Positions 24,691 to 32,998 of a stretch of DNA of 53,420 bases are shown piece by piece. The notes under the pieces are model-generated. The model had not been told where the DNA came from and did not search any database. It saw only the letters and a list, made by a program, of their open reading frames with translations. The translations under genes were made by a program, and so were the position numbers. Where the stretch lies: assembly GCF_019402665.1 (NCBI RefSeq), contig NZ_VSST01000071.1, positions 1-53,420 of the forward strand, given 5' to 3'. Position 1 is the stretch's first letter; every line of letters begins with the position of its first letter. The DNA is from Bradyrhizobium canariense (GTDB lineage Bacteria > Pseudomonadota > Alphaproteobacteria > Rhizobiales > Xanthobacteraceae).

Positions 24691-25558
24691 CGCCACCATG
24701 CCCGCCCCGCAAAGCCGCACTTACGAGTCTCACGGCCTGCGACTGCACTATGCCGACTGGGGCAACGACGGCGCGCCGGTCGCCATCCTGGTTCATGGCG
24801 GCCGCGATCATTGCCGGAGCTGGGACGTCATCGCCCGGTCGCTGCAGCCGCATTTCCACGTGCTCGCACCCGACCTGCGCGGTCACGGCGATTCGGACTG
24901 GACCAAAGGCGGCAGCTACGCACTGACGGAGTATGTGTACGATCTGGCCCAGCTCGTCCGTGCCGTCGCAGCGCCTCAAGTCACTCTCATCGGCCATTCC
25001 ATGGGCGGCATGGTCAGCCTGATCTTTACAGGGGCTTTCCCCGAACAGGTCTCGAAGCTGGTCGTGCTCGACGGTGTGACGATGTTGCCGGATACTCCAA
25101 AACCGCCGGTGCATGAGCGGATCGGCAAATGGGTCGGTCAGCTCGACAAGCTGCACGACCGCGCACCGCGCCGTTATTCGACCCTCGAAGACGCGGCGGC
25201 GCAGATGGTGCTTCACAACAAGCGGCTGTCCCGCGACCTCGCGCTGCATCTCGCCACCCACGGCGCGCGGCAGAACGAGGACGGCACCTATAGCTGGAAG
25301 TTCGATCCCTACCAGCGCGCCTCTGCGCCGCACCGGCTCTGGCCGGACGATCACATCGCGCTGTGGTCCCGTATCACCTGTCCGACGCTGCTCTTGAATG
25401 CCGGCGAAAGCTTTCTGGCTGGCGCGAGAGCCGCAGGCCTGGAGCGCTACTTTCCGCAGGCGCGCGTCGAGACCATCGCCGGGGCCGGACACTGGCTGCA
25501 ACATGACAAGCCGCAGGAGGTGTTAGGTGAGATCCGGGAGTTTCTCGGGCTGGCCTAG
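24683..25558 (+). CDS. Alpha/beta hydrolase
   Basis: Cytoplasmic serine hydrolase of 291 residues. The nucleophile elbow LIGHSMGGM has S106, the oxyanion stretch is ILVHGGRDH (about 35-43), and the base is H270 in GAGHWLQHDKP. Substrate unknown. The ATG lies within the 3' end of the LysE-type exporter gene. Its TAG stop and the TAG stop of ispE on the other strand are formed by the same CTAG palindrome (25555-25558), leaving no spacer between the convergent genes. A second ATG at codon 6 is also possible. Confidence 0.9.
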   Translation: MDSATMPAPQSRTYESHGLRLHYADWGNDGAPVAILVHGGRDHCRSWDVIARSLQPHFHVLAPDLRGHGDSDWTKGGSYALTEYVYDLAQLVRAVAAPQVTLIGHSMGGMVSLIFTGAFPEQVSKLVVLDGVTMLPDTPKPPVHERIGKWVGQLDKLHDRAPRRYSTLEDAAAQMVLHNKRLSRDLALHLATHGARQNEDGTYSWKFDPYQRASAPHRLWPDDHIALWSRITCPTLLLNAGESFLAGARAAGLERYFPQARVETIAGAGHWLQHDKPQEVLGEIREFLGLA

Positions 25559-26439
25559 CTCAGCGTCCCCGCGTGCACCCACCAGCCGGAATGATCCCTG
25601 CGGATCGTCTCGGCGGCGGCATGCGCTTCGGAAGATTCGCCATAGATCGCAAAGCACGTCGCACCCGAGCCGGACATGCGGGCAAGCTTGACGCCGGCGG
25701 AGCCACGCAAGGCTTCCAGCACGTCGCCGATGACAGGCTCGATGCGCATCGCGGGGGTTTCGAGATCGTTGGCGACGGTCTCGAGCGTGTCGACCCAATC
25801 GGCAATGGAGGCGCCCTCGCCCGGCCAGGCCGGAGCGTCGAGGACGGAGGTGGCGCCGACCAGGAGTTCGCCGTTGCGCAGGCCCAGCGCCTGGAACACA
25901 TCCTTGGTCGCGACCGGCACGCGCGGATTGACCATCACGCACGGCATGCTCGGCAACGCCAGCGGCAGCAGCTGTTCGCCGACACCGGTCATGTCGCAGG
26001 CGCGCGAGAACAGACACACCGGCACGTCGGCACCGGTCGCAAGCGCAACCTTCTGCAGCCGCGGGTCGTCGAGCGAAAGATTGTTGAGATGCGCCAGCAA
26101 TCGCAGCGCCGCAGCCGCGTCGGCCGAGCCGCCGCCGATGCCGGCGGCGACCGGGAGCACCTTGTCGAGCGCGAAGGCGCCCAGCTTCAGGTTCGGGACG
26201 GCTTCGGCCAGGAGCTTGGCCGCCTTGAACACGAGGTTGTCGGCCATATCGCCGCAGGCCGCCGCGAGTGGCCCTGTCGTGGTGAGCTTCAGCTCGCTGC
26301 CGGGCTCCAGCGTGAGCCGGTCGGCGCAGTCGGCAAACGCGACCACGCTTTCGAGATCATGATAGCCGTCGGCACGACGGCCGACCACGCGAAGGCTCAG
26401 ATTGACCTTCGCGCGCCCTTCTTCAATCAACGCCGGCAT
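25555..26439 (-). CDS. ispE: 4-diphosphocytidyl-2-C-methyl-D-erythritol kinase
   Basis: GHMP kinase of the non-mevalonate (MEP) isoprenoid pathway; phosphorylates CDP-methylerythritol. 294 residues from ATG 26439. The N-terminal AKVNLSLRVVGRRADGYHDLESV, the ATP-binding motif LPVAAGIGGGSADAAAALR (about 95-113) and the C-terminal MSGSGATCFAIY are diagnostic. An in-frame GTG at 26448 is an alternative start. It follows the TPR gene on the same strand, separated by a small palindromic repeat. Confidence 0.96.
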   Translation of the reverse strand: MPALIEEGRAKVNLSLRVVGRRADGYHDLESVVAFADCADRLTLEPGSELKLTTTGPLAAACGDMADNLVFKAAKLLAEAVPNLKLGAFALDKVLPVAAGIGGGSADAAAALRLLAHLNNLSLDDPRLQKVALATGADVPVCLFSRACDMTGVGEQLLPLALPSMPCVMVNPRVPVATKDVFQALGLRNGELLVGATSVLDAPAWPGEGASIADWVDTLETVANDLETPAMRIEPVIGDVLEALRGSAGVKLARMSGSGATCFAIYGESSEAHAAAETIRRDHSGWWVHAGTLS

Positions 26440-26472
26440 TGACGACACGCCCCCAGAACTTAGTTCTTCCTA

Positions 26473-26520
26473 CGCATGATCTTGCCGGAAAACCGCTACA
26501 CACTTTTCCGGATCATGCGC
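26473..26520. repeat. Short palindromic repeat, GCATGATC...CCGGAAAA family
   Basis: Arms CGCATGATC (26473-26481) and GATCATGCG (26511-26519), continued inside by CCGGAAAA and TTTTCCGG. This 48-bp unit matches a repeat that I recall as widespread in bradyrhizobial genomes. It lies between the TPR gene and ispE in the direction of transcription and would form a hairpin in their shared mRNA. Confidence 0.85.
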
Positions 26521-26525
26521 TCAAC

Positions 26526-28328
26526 TCAGCCGCCCTTGCCGTCGTCCTTTTTCTTCTCCTTCTCCGCCTGCGCAGCCGAGGAGTTCGAATTGTCGTCGGT
26601 CATTCCGTTGGCAATCTTGGCCTCGATCTTCGGAAGCTCATCCGCTTCGGGCTTGAGATCGCGGGCGTGCGCCCACTGGAACTTGGCTTCCAACGTGCGG
26701 CCGACGCGCCAATAGGCGTCGCCAAGGTGATCGTTGATCGTGGGATCCTCGGGCTTGAGGTCAATGGCGCGCTCGAGGTTCTTCACCGCGTCCTCGTAAT
26801 TGCCGATGCGGTAATAGGCCCAGCCAAGGGAGTCGACGATGTAGCCGTCATCCGGGCGCTGCTCGACCGCCCGCTTGATCATCTTCATGCCTTCGTCGAG
26901 ATTGATGCCCTGGTCGATCCAGGAATAGCCGAGATAGTTGAGGACGTGGGGCTGGTCGGGCTGCAGCTCCAGCGCCTTCTTCATGTCGGCTTCGGCCTTG
27001 CCCCACTGCTTGGAGCGCTCCTCGCAGATGCCGCGATAATAATACCAGACGCTGTTGGCCTTGTCGTTGCCGGCCGGCAGCACGTCGACGCCTTGCGAAT
27101 AGGTCGCGCCGCATTCGCCGAACTTCTTGCGGCCGCGCTCGATGTTGCCGAGCGCCATGATGGCTTCGAGATCCTTGGAATCCTCAGTGGTGACGCCCTT
27201 GAGGATCTTGATCGCCTCGTCGGTGCGGTCGGCGGAATCCAGATCGATGGCGAGCTGAATCTGGGCGTTGCGTTTGAGCGGCGAGGACGCCGGCACCCGC
27301 TCATAGACCTTGATCGCCATCTGCGGCCGCTTCACCGATTCATAGAGATCGGCGAGCGAGAGCAGCGCCAGGGGATGGGTGGGCTGGAGGTAGAGCGAGA
27401 GCTGGAGGTAGACCAGCGCCAGATCCTCGCCGCCGCGGCGGGTCAGTGTGGCGCCGATGCCGTAGAGTGCTTCTGCGGCGCCGGCTTGCGCGCTATCGAC
27501 CAGCGGCGGCATCTTCTTGCCGGCCTTGGTGTCGCGCAACCCTTCTACGATCAGCGGATGGCGGGCGAGCTTCTTGTCGAAAGCCTGGTAGACGGTGGTC
27601 GCGGCGGCCGAGTCCTTGTTGCGCGACAGCCAGCGCGCATAGGCCTCGGTGACACGCAACATGGAATCGTCGAGCTTGTAGGCACGCTCGAACCGGGCGC
27701 CCGCGTCTTTCTCCTTGCCGGCGAGCTCGAGGATCATGCCGGCATGGAGATCCTTGAACAGCGGATACCATTCCGGACCGGCCAGCTTGTCGATGGTGGC
27801 GACGCCGCCCTTGGCATCACCCGCACCATAGGCGGCCCAGCCCGACAGCAGCGTGGCGACGAGATCGGTGATCGGACCGCGGATCGACTGGTTGATGTTG
27901 GTCTGCGCGGTCGCGTACTTCTTGAACTTGAGATCGTGCACGCCGACGACGAGGCGCGCAACGCGGTTGGTCTTGTCGATGGTCAGGATGCGCTCGGCGA
28001 GCTTGACGGCTTCGTCGATGTCACCGTCGGCAACCGAGGAGATGAAGGCGCGGTCGAGCAGCTCGTTGTTCTTGGGATCGGTGCGCAGGGCCGAGCGATA
28101 GAACGCGGCGGCGGAGGCCGCGTCGCGCTCGACGCTGGCGTGGCGGGCGGCGAGATAGCTGCCGGAGGTGGTCAGCGCCTTCAGATCGTTTCGGGTCGGA
28201 AACTGCGCCGCCGTGTCGGACGGATGGTCCGGCGTCTGCGCCAGGACCGCGCCGGGGACCGTCGCCATCGCTGAGCCCATGAGGGCAATGGCGGCAACAG
28301 TCCAGCGGTTGAAACGATTTGAAAACAT
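26526..28328 (-). CDS. Secreted tetratricopeptide repeat protein
   Basis: A 600-residue protein with signal peptide MFSNRFNRWTVAAIALMGSAMA... ending near AVLAQ (about residue 30). The rest is an array of TPR units; the clearest are in the C-terminal half (for example SLGWAYYRIGNYEDAVKNLE and HLGDAYWRVGRTLEA). The C-terminus is a Lys/Asp-rich low-complexity tail. Such periplasmic TPR proteins act as scaffolds for envelope assemblies; a specific role is unknown. The ATG at 28328 is chosen because it starts the signal peptide; the open frame continues 40 codons upstream without family sequence. It is upstream of ispE in the same direction. Confidence 0.9.
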   Translation of the reverse strand: MFSNRFNRWTVAAIALMGSAMATVPGAVLAQTPDHPSDTAAQFPTRNDLKALTTSGSYLAARHASVERDAASAAAFYRSALRTDPKNNELLDRAFISSVADGDIDEAVKLAERILTIDKTNRVARLVVGVHDLKFKKYATAQTNINQSIRGPITDLVATLLSGWAAYGAGDAKGGVATIDKLAGPEWYPLFKDLHAGMILELAGKEKDAGARFERAYKLDDSMLRVTEAYARWLSRNKDSAAATTVYQAFDKKLARHPLIVEGLRDTKAGKKMPPLVDSAQAGAAEALYGIGATLTRRGGEDLALVYLQLSLYLQPTHPLALLSLADLYESVKRPQMAIKVYERVPASSPLKRNAQIQLAIDLDSADRTDEAIKILKGVTTEDSKDLEAIMALGNIERGRKKFGECGATYSQGVDVLPAGNDKANSVWYYYRGICEERSKQWGKAEADMKKALELQPDQPHVLNYLGYSWIDQGINLDEGMKMIKRAVEQRPDDGYIVDSLGWAYYRIGNYEDAVKNLERAIDLKPEDPTINDHLGDAYWRVGRTLEAKFQWAHARDLKPEADELPKIEAKIANGMTDDNSNSSAAQAEKEKKKDDGKGG

Positions 28329-28664
28329 CAGGGCTCGCCTTGAGTTGGTAGTGCCTGGGTCTGAAGAAGGCCGTATCGCATGCGAACGCGGCCGGTGGCA
28401 TGGGGACCCGGAACCGTCGGGCCGACAATGCCGCTTTTGGCGCTTCACCGCAAGGATTCGGGCCGGGCGATCCCCTCCGCACGCCCCAAATCGGCCAAGT
28501 GACCGGTCAAGAGCGCCCCAAGACGCCGCCAGTATGGCCTTATCGTGACCACGGACCGCGACCGCGGCCGGGTTCTCACGCGAACGTGCGTCGCAGGGCC
28601 AAGGTCACGCAATATTGGTCGCCCTTGGGCCTTGGTCACCTGGATCGTGGCTTGCGGACCCCGC
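28329..28664. other. Non-coding gap between the TPR and ETF-QO genes
   Basis: No convincing gene in 336 bp; the open frames here lack a Shine-Dalgarno and have Arg-rich shadow composition. An imperfect stem (GGGCCAAGG and CCTTGGGCC) at about 28597-28637 lies just downstream of ETF-QO and could be part of its 3' end. The promoter of the TPR gene is expected here. Confidence 0.4.
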
Positions 28665-30326
28665 CTACATCGCCTCGTAGTTCGGACCGCCGCCGCCCTC
28701 GGGGGGAACCCAGGTGATGTTGCCGTTGGGGTCCTTCACGTCGCAGGTTTTGCAGTGAACGCAGTTTTGGGCATTGATCTGGAAGCGCGGGCCGGAACCT
28801 TCCTCGATCCACTCATAGACGCCGGCCGGGCAATAGCGATTCGAGGGACCTGCAAACACGTCGTGCTCGGACGTCTTCTGGAGGTTCATGTCCGTGACCT
28901 TGAGATGGACCGGCTGGTCCTCCTCATGATTGGTATTGGACAGGAATACCGAGGAGAGCTTGTCGAAGGAAATCTTGCCGTCAGGCTTCGGGTAGGTTCT
29001 CGGCGCGTGGGTCTTGGCCGGATCGAGCGTCGCGCGATCGGGCTTCGCGTGCGACTGGGTGCCAAACAGCGAGCCGCCGAACAGCGTGTTGCACCACATG
29101 TCGAAGCCGCCGAGCGCAACGCCGAGCACTGTGCCGAACTTCGACCACAGCGGCTTGACGTTGCGGACCAGGAACAAATCCTTGCCGACCGAGGAGGAGC
29201 GCCAGGTGTTCTCGTAATCGACGATCTCGTCATTGGCGCGATCGGCGGCAATGGCGGACGCAACGTGCTCGGCGGCGAGCATGCCCGTGCCCATCGCGTT
29301 GTGCACGCCCTTGATCCGGGGAACGTTGACGAAGCCGGCCGCGCAGCCGATCAGGGCGCCGCCGGGGAAGCTGAGTTTCGGGACCGACTGATAGCCGCCC
29401 TCGGTGATGGCGCGCGCGCCATAGGCGAGCCGCTTGGCACCTTCGAAGGTGGAGCGGATCGACGGATGGGTCTTGAAACGCTGAAACTCGTCGAACGGTG
29501 ACAGATACGGGTCGTCGTAGTTGAGATGCACGACGAAGCCGACGGCAACGAGGTTGTCGTCGTAGTGATAGAGGAACGAGCCACCGCCGGTCTTCAGATC
29601 GAGCGGCCAGCCGAACGAATGCTGGATCATGCCCTTCTGGTGCTTGGCGGGATCGATCTGCCAGACTTCCTTGAGCCCGATGCCAAATTTCGCCGGCTCG
29701 CTCGTGGTATCCAGCGCGAACTTCGCGATGAGCTGTTTGGTCAGGCTGCCGCGCGCGCCTTCCGCGAACAGCGTGTACTTGCCGAGCAATTCCATGCCAC
29801 GGGTAAAGGAGTCCTTCGGCTTGCCGTCCCGGCCGATGCCCATGTCGCCGGTGGCAATGCCCTTCACCGCGCCCTGCTCGTCATAGAGCACCTCGGCCGC
29901 GGCAAAGCCCGGATAGATCTCGACGCCGAGGGCCTCTGCCTTGCGCGCCAGCCAGCGGCAGACATTGCCAAGCGAGCCGATATAGCAGTGATGATTGTCC
30001 ATCAGCGGCGGCATGATGAAGTTAGGCAGCCTGATCGCGCTGCCGCCCGTCATCCAGTAGAAGCGATCGTCCTTCACCTGGGTCTTCAGAGGACAATCGG
30101 AATCCTCGCGCCAGTCCGGGATCAGCTTGTCGAGCCCGGCCGGGTCGATCACGGCGCCGGAGAGAATATGCGCACCGACCTCGGAGCCCTTCTCCACAAC
30201 GACGACATTGAGATCGGCATTGATCTGCTTCAGCCGGATCGCTGCAGCCAGGCCCGAGGGGCCGGCGCCGACGATGACGACGTCGAATTCCATGGATTCG
30301 CGCGGGGGAAGTTCTTCGGTGCTCAT
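28665..30326 (-). CDS. Electron transfer flavoprotein-ubiquinone oxidoreductase
   Basis: Membrane-associated FAD/4Fe-4S enzyme that passes electrons from ETF (fatty acid and amino acid oxidation) to ubiquinone. 553 residues, normal length. The FAD motif is DVVIVGAGPSGLAAAIRL at about 15-32. The cluster cysteines are C499 (CPAGVYEW), C522, C525 and C528 (NCVHCKTCDVKDP). The C-terminal PPEGGGGPNYEAM is the typical ending. It is divergent from the uracil-DNA glycosylase gene; the 135-bp gap must hold both promoters. Confidence 0.97.
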   Translation of the reverse strand: MSTEELPPRESMEFDVVIVGAGPSGLAAAIRLKQINADLNVVVVEKGSEVGAHILSGAVIDPAGLDKLIPDWREDSDCPLKTQVKDDRFYWMTGGSAIRLPNFIMPPLMDNHHCYIGSLGNVCRWLARKAEALGVEIYPGFAAAEVLYDEQGAVKGIATGDMGIGRDGKPKDSFTRGMELLGKYTLFAEGARGSLTKQLIAKFALDTTSEPAKFGIGLKEVWQIDPAKHQKGMIQHSFGWPLDLKTGGGSFLYHYDDNLVAVGFVVHLNYDDPYLSPFDEFQRFKTHPSIRSTFEGAKRLAYGARAITEGGYQSVPKLSFPGGALIGCAAGFVNVPRIKGVHNAMGTGMLAAEHVASAIAADRANDEIVDYENTWRSSSVGKDLFLVRNVKPLWSKFGTVLGVALGGFDMWCNTLFGGSLFGTQSHAKPDRATLDPAKTHAPRTYPKPDGKISFDKLSSVFLSNTNHEEDQPVHLKVTDMNLQKTSEHDVFAGPSNRYCPAGVYEWIEEGSGPRFQINAQNCVHCKTCDVKDPNGNITWVPPEGGGGPNYEAM

Positions 30327-30461
30327 CTGATCTCAGCCCTTGAGACGGTCCTTGGTCGATTGCGCCCTCTTGTTTCCGATTTTTCCGGGTAGGACAACCT
30401 CGGAAATGCGTTTCGCCGGGGTGCAAGGCGCCCCAAACTGGACTAATAGTCAGACTTTCCA

Positions 30462-31271
30462 ATGATCCCAGAACCCGCACCCACGGTCCGAGAGCTTCTC
30501 GCCTTCTATCTGGAGGCCGGAGTCGATTGCACGCTCGCAGAGGAACCGATCGACCGCCTGGCGGAATTGGATGCTCCACCTGCGGCCCCGCGCGCCCCAC
30601 CTCCGCTCGAGGCGCCACGGCCGGCCGCCGCGCCGGCGGTGTTGCGCGGCGAGGCTGCGCCCGCACCCGACATCGCGATCGCCTCGGCGCGCGAGGCCGC
30701 ACGCACCGCGCCGACCTTGGAGGCGCTGCGCGAGCTGATGCAGGGCTTCGACGGCTGCGCGCTGAAGCACACAGCGACACGGTTGGTTTTCGCCGACGGT
30801 AATCCGCAGGCGCGCATCATGTTCGTCGGCGAGGCACCGGGCCGCGACGAGGACATCGAGGGGCTTCCCTTCGTCGGGCGCAGCGGCAAGCTGCTCGATT
30901 TGATGATAGGAGCCATAGGCCTCAACCGCACCACCGCGTACATTGCCAACGTGATCCCCTGGCGGCCGCCCGGCAACCGCACGCCGACGCCGCAGGAGAC
31001 GCAAATCTGCCTGCCGTTCATCCAGCGCCAGATCGAGCTGGTGAATCCGGATGTGCTGGTGACGCTCGGCAATCCCTCGACGCAGACGCTGTTGTCGACC
31101 CGCGAAGGCATCATGCGCACCCGCGGCCGCTGGTTCGACTACGAGACGGGCGCGCGCACCATCCGCGCGCTGCCGACCTTCCACCCCGCCTATCTGTTGC
31201 GCTCGCCGTCGTACAAGCGGCTGGCGTGGCAGGATCTGCGCGCGATCGCGAAGGCGCTGGCGGGGGCGTGA
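30462..31271 (+). CDS. Family 4-like uracil-DNA glycosylase lacking two Fe-S cysteines
   Basis: Removes uracil from DNA. 269 residues: a Pro/Ala-rich N-terminal extension (1-90) and the catalytic domain. Motif 1 is GEAPGRDEDIEGLPFVGRSG (123-142) and motif 2 is TFHPAYLLR (239-247), as in family 4. Family 4 enzymes bind a 4Fe-4S cluster with four cysteines; here the first is C99 and the last C183, but the second position (102) is Lys and the third (167, VIPWRPPGN) is Trp. A cluster is therefore unlikely. The gene is convergent with the GT39-like gene across a palindromic repeat. Confidence 0.9.
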   Translation: MIPEPAPTVRELLAFYLEAGVDCTLAEEPIDRLAELDAPPAAPRAPPPLEAPRPAAAPAVLRGEAAPAPDIAIASAREAARTAPTLEALRELMQGFDGCALKHTATRLVFADGNPQARIMFVGEAPGRDEDIEGLPFVGRSGKLLDLMIGAIGLNRTTAYIANVIPWRPPGNRTPTPQETQICLPFIQRQIELVNPDVLVTLGNPSTQTLLSTREGIMRTRGRWFDYETGARTIRALPTFHPAYLLRSPSYKRLAWQDLRAIAKALAGA

Positions 31272-31291
31272 GGAGCCGTACGACCCTTCCC

Positions 31292-31374
31292 CGTCATTGC
31301 GAGCGCAGCGAGGCAATCCAGAATCTTTCCGCGGACTCTGGATTGCGTCGTCGCAAGCGCTCCTCGCAATGACG
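31292..31374. repeat. Palindromic repeat, CGTCATTGCGAG family
   Basis: Arms CGTCATTGCGAG...GCAATCCAGA and TCTGGATTGC...CTCGCAATGACG form an imperfect 83-bp palindrome between the convergent UDG and GT39-like genes. A solitary left arm of the same family is at 22105-22124. Confidence 0.95.
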
Positions 31375-31391
31375 AGGGAAAGGGCGAGCGA

Positions 31392-32900
31392 CTAAGTCCC
31401 CTTCGGCCGCACGATGGCCCAGCCGATGCGCAGCAGTTGCTGGCGTCCGGTCACCAGCCATTCGAAGGCGCGCGGGACTTCCGGGACGATGCCGGGAAAG
31501 CGCGCGAGGATGTCCGGCGGCGGAGTGCCGCCGGTATCAGAGGCGCGCCAGACCACGACGCCGCCGGTCTCGCTGAACTTGGCCTGATTGATCCAAGGCG
31601 TCCGCGCGGGCTCGGCATCGATGAAGAGATGCGGCCGGCCGGAATGCAGCGTGATCAGGCTCGCAAGCTGGGTCTCGCCGGCGACCGCGCGCAGGCGATG
31701 ATTGGTGCGACGGGCAAAGCTCTCGTCGAAGAAGTCCGAAATCGCGCGCGCCGGCATCGAGGTCGCGATCTCGTTGGCACCGGTCCACGGCAGGAGCAGG
31801 ACGGCGAGCACGACGCCGATTGCGGGCGCGATGACGGCGGCCGCCCAGACCATCCGCAGCATCCTCGCGCGGCGCATCGCGATGAGATCGCCGGCCCCCA
31901 CGACCACGGCAAGCCCCGACAACACCAGCACGACGCCGGCGCCGCCGACGACGGCGTCGAGGCCCAGCAGGCCGGAGATCAGCACCGCGCCGAGTGGCGG
32001 CGCCAGCGCGAAGAAATAGACGAAATTGCGCGCGAGCGGCTCGACCGGCGGGCGGTAGATGATCGGCGCCTCCTCGCTCTTGGGAACGAACAGGCCGGTG
32101 TTGAGGACCGTCAGCGCCGGGATCGCCGCCGCACCGAGCAGGAGCCCCCCGAGCAGCCAGGCCGCGTGCAGCGCGCGGGCATTGAGCTGGGCGACCTCAG
32201 GCAAGGCCGGCAGGACGAGCACCTCGGCGCGCATCAGCCAGACGGCATAGGGCAATGCCAGCACGGCGACGACCACCAGCGCAAACAGTGGGTCGAATGC
32301 GCGCAGCGTGCGGCGGCCGTCCGCGGTTGCGAGCGCGAAGACGACGATCAGCAGCAAGAAGAAGATCGCAGCCGGCGTCGTCAGCAGCAAGAGGCCCGCC
32401 TCGATCGACCAGGCGAACCAGGCATTGCCGCGGCGCTGTCCGATGATCTGCCAGGAATGCAGCAGCAGCAGCGCCCAGAGCGGCCGCGCCAGCACCAGGG
32501 GGCCGAAGTCGAGTGCGGGCGAGGAGAAGGCCAGCAGCGTCATGGTCAGCAGCACGGCCAGCACTGCCTGCTGGGGGCCGACCACCGCGCGGGACAGATG
32601 ATAGAGCGCGATGAAGGTCGCGACCCCACAGAGCTCCGCCAGGACGTAGACGCCGAACACGTGGCCGCCGGCGGCGCGATAGGCGATGTCGGCGAGCCAG
32701 ACCGGCAAGGGCGGGCCCAAATCAGTGCCGACCTGGTATTCGCGGCCGAACGCCAGCAGGGTCGCGAGGCTGCCGGGCGGGCTGCGATAAAACACCAGCG
32801 CCACGAACAGCCACATCGCGGCCTGGAGCAGCACGGCGATCCAGACGATCAGCCGCGGCCGCGCGCGAATGAGCTCGATGACCAGGGAGGTAAACCGCAT
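31392..32900 (-). CDS. GT39-like polytopic glycosyltransferase
   Basis: Membrane protein of 502 residues with about 10-12 hydrophobic helices and a C-terminal soluble domain (about 390-500). The first large loop (YRSPPGSLATLLAFGREYQVGTDLGPPLPVWLAD) resembles the acidic catalytic loop of GT39/ArnT-type glycosyltransferases, which move sugars from polyprenyl phosphates onto lipids or proteins outside the membrane. Donor and acceptor are unknown. ATG 32900 (MRFTSLVIEL) is preferred; a TTG eight codons upstream is in frame. Confidence 0.75.
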   Translation of the reverse strand: MRFTSLVIELIRARPRLIVWIAVLLQAAMWLFVALVFYRSPPGSLATLLAFGREYQVGTDLGPPLPVWLADIAYRAAGGHVFGVYVLAELCGVATFIALYHLSRAVVGPQQAVLAVLLTMTLLAFSSPALDFGPLVLARPLWALLLLHSWQIIGQRRGNAWFAWSIEAGLLLLTTPAAIFFLLLIVVFALATADGRRTLRAFDPLFALVVVAVLALPYAVWLMRAEVLVLPALPEVAQLNARALHAAWLLGGLLLGAAAIPALTVLNTGLFVPKSEEAPIIYRPPVEPLARNFVYFFALAPPLGAVLISGLLGLDAVVGGAGVVLVLSGLAVVVGAGDLIAMRRARMLRMVWAAAVIAPAIGVVLAVLLLPWTGANEIATSMPARAISDFFDESFARRTNHRLRAVAGETQLASLITLHSGRPHLFIDAEPARTPWINQAKFSETGGVVVWRASDTGGTPPPDILARFPGIVPEVPRAFEWLVTGRQQLLRIGWAIVRPKGT

Positions 32901-32998
32901 GCAACGTCCGAAAGATGCAGCCAACCCGTGAAGCCGGCCCTATTCGCTCACGACTATTTTGATAGAGGGCGCGGCGCGTCGTGGCAACCGAGTCTCGT

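Noticed and set aside
28413..28438. GGAAC-N17-CGCT between the TPR and ETF-QO genes
   Set aside because: The -10 element has CGCT rather than CGTT and points away from both flanking genes, which are on the minus strand.
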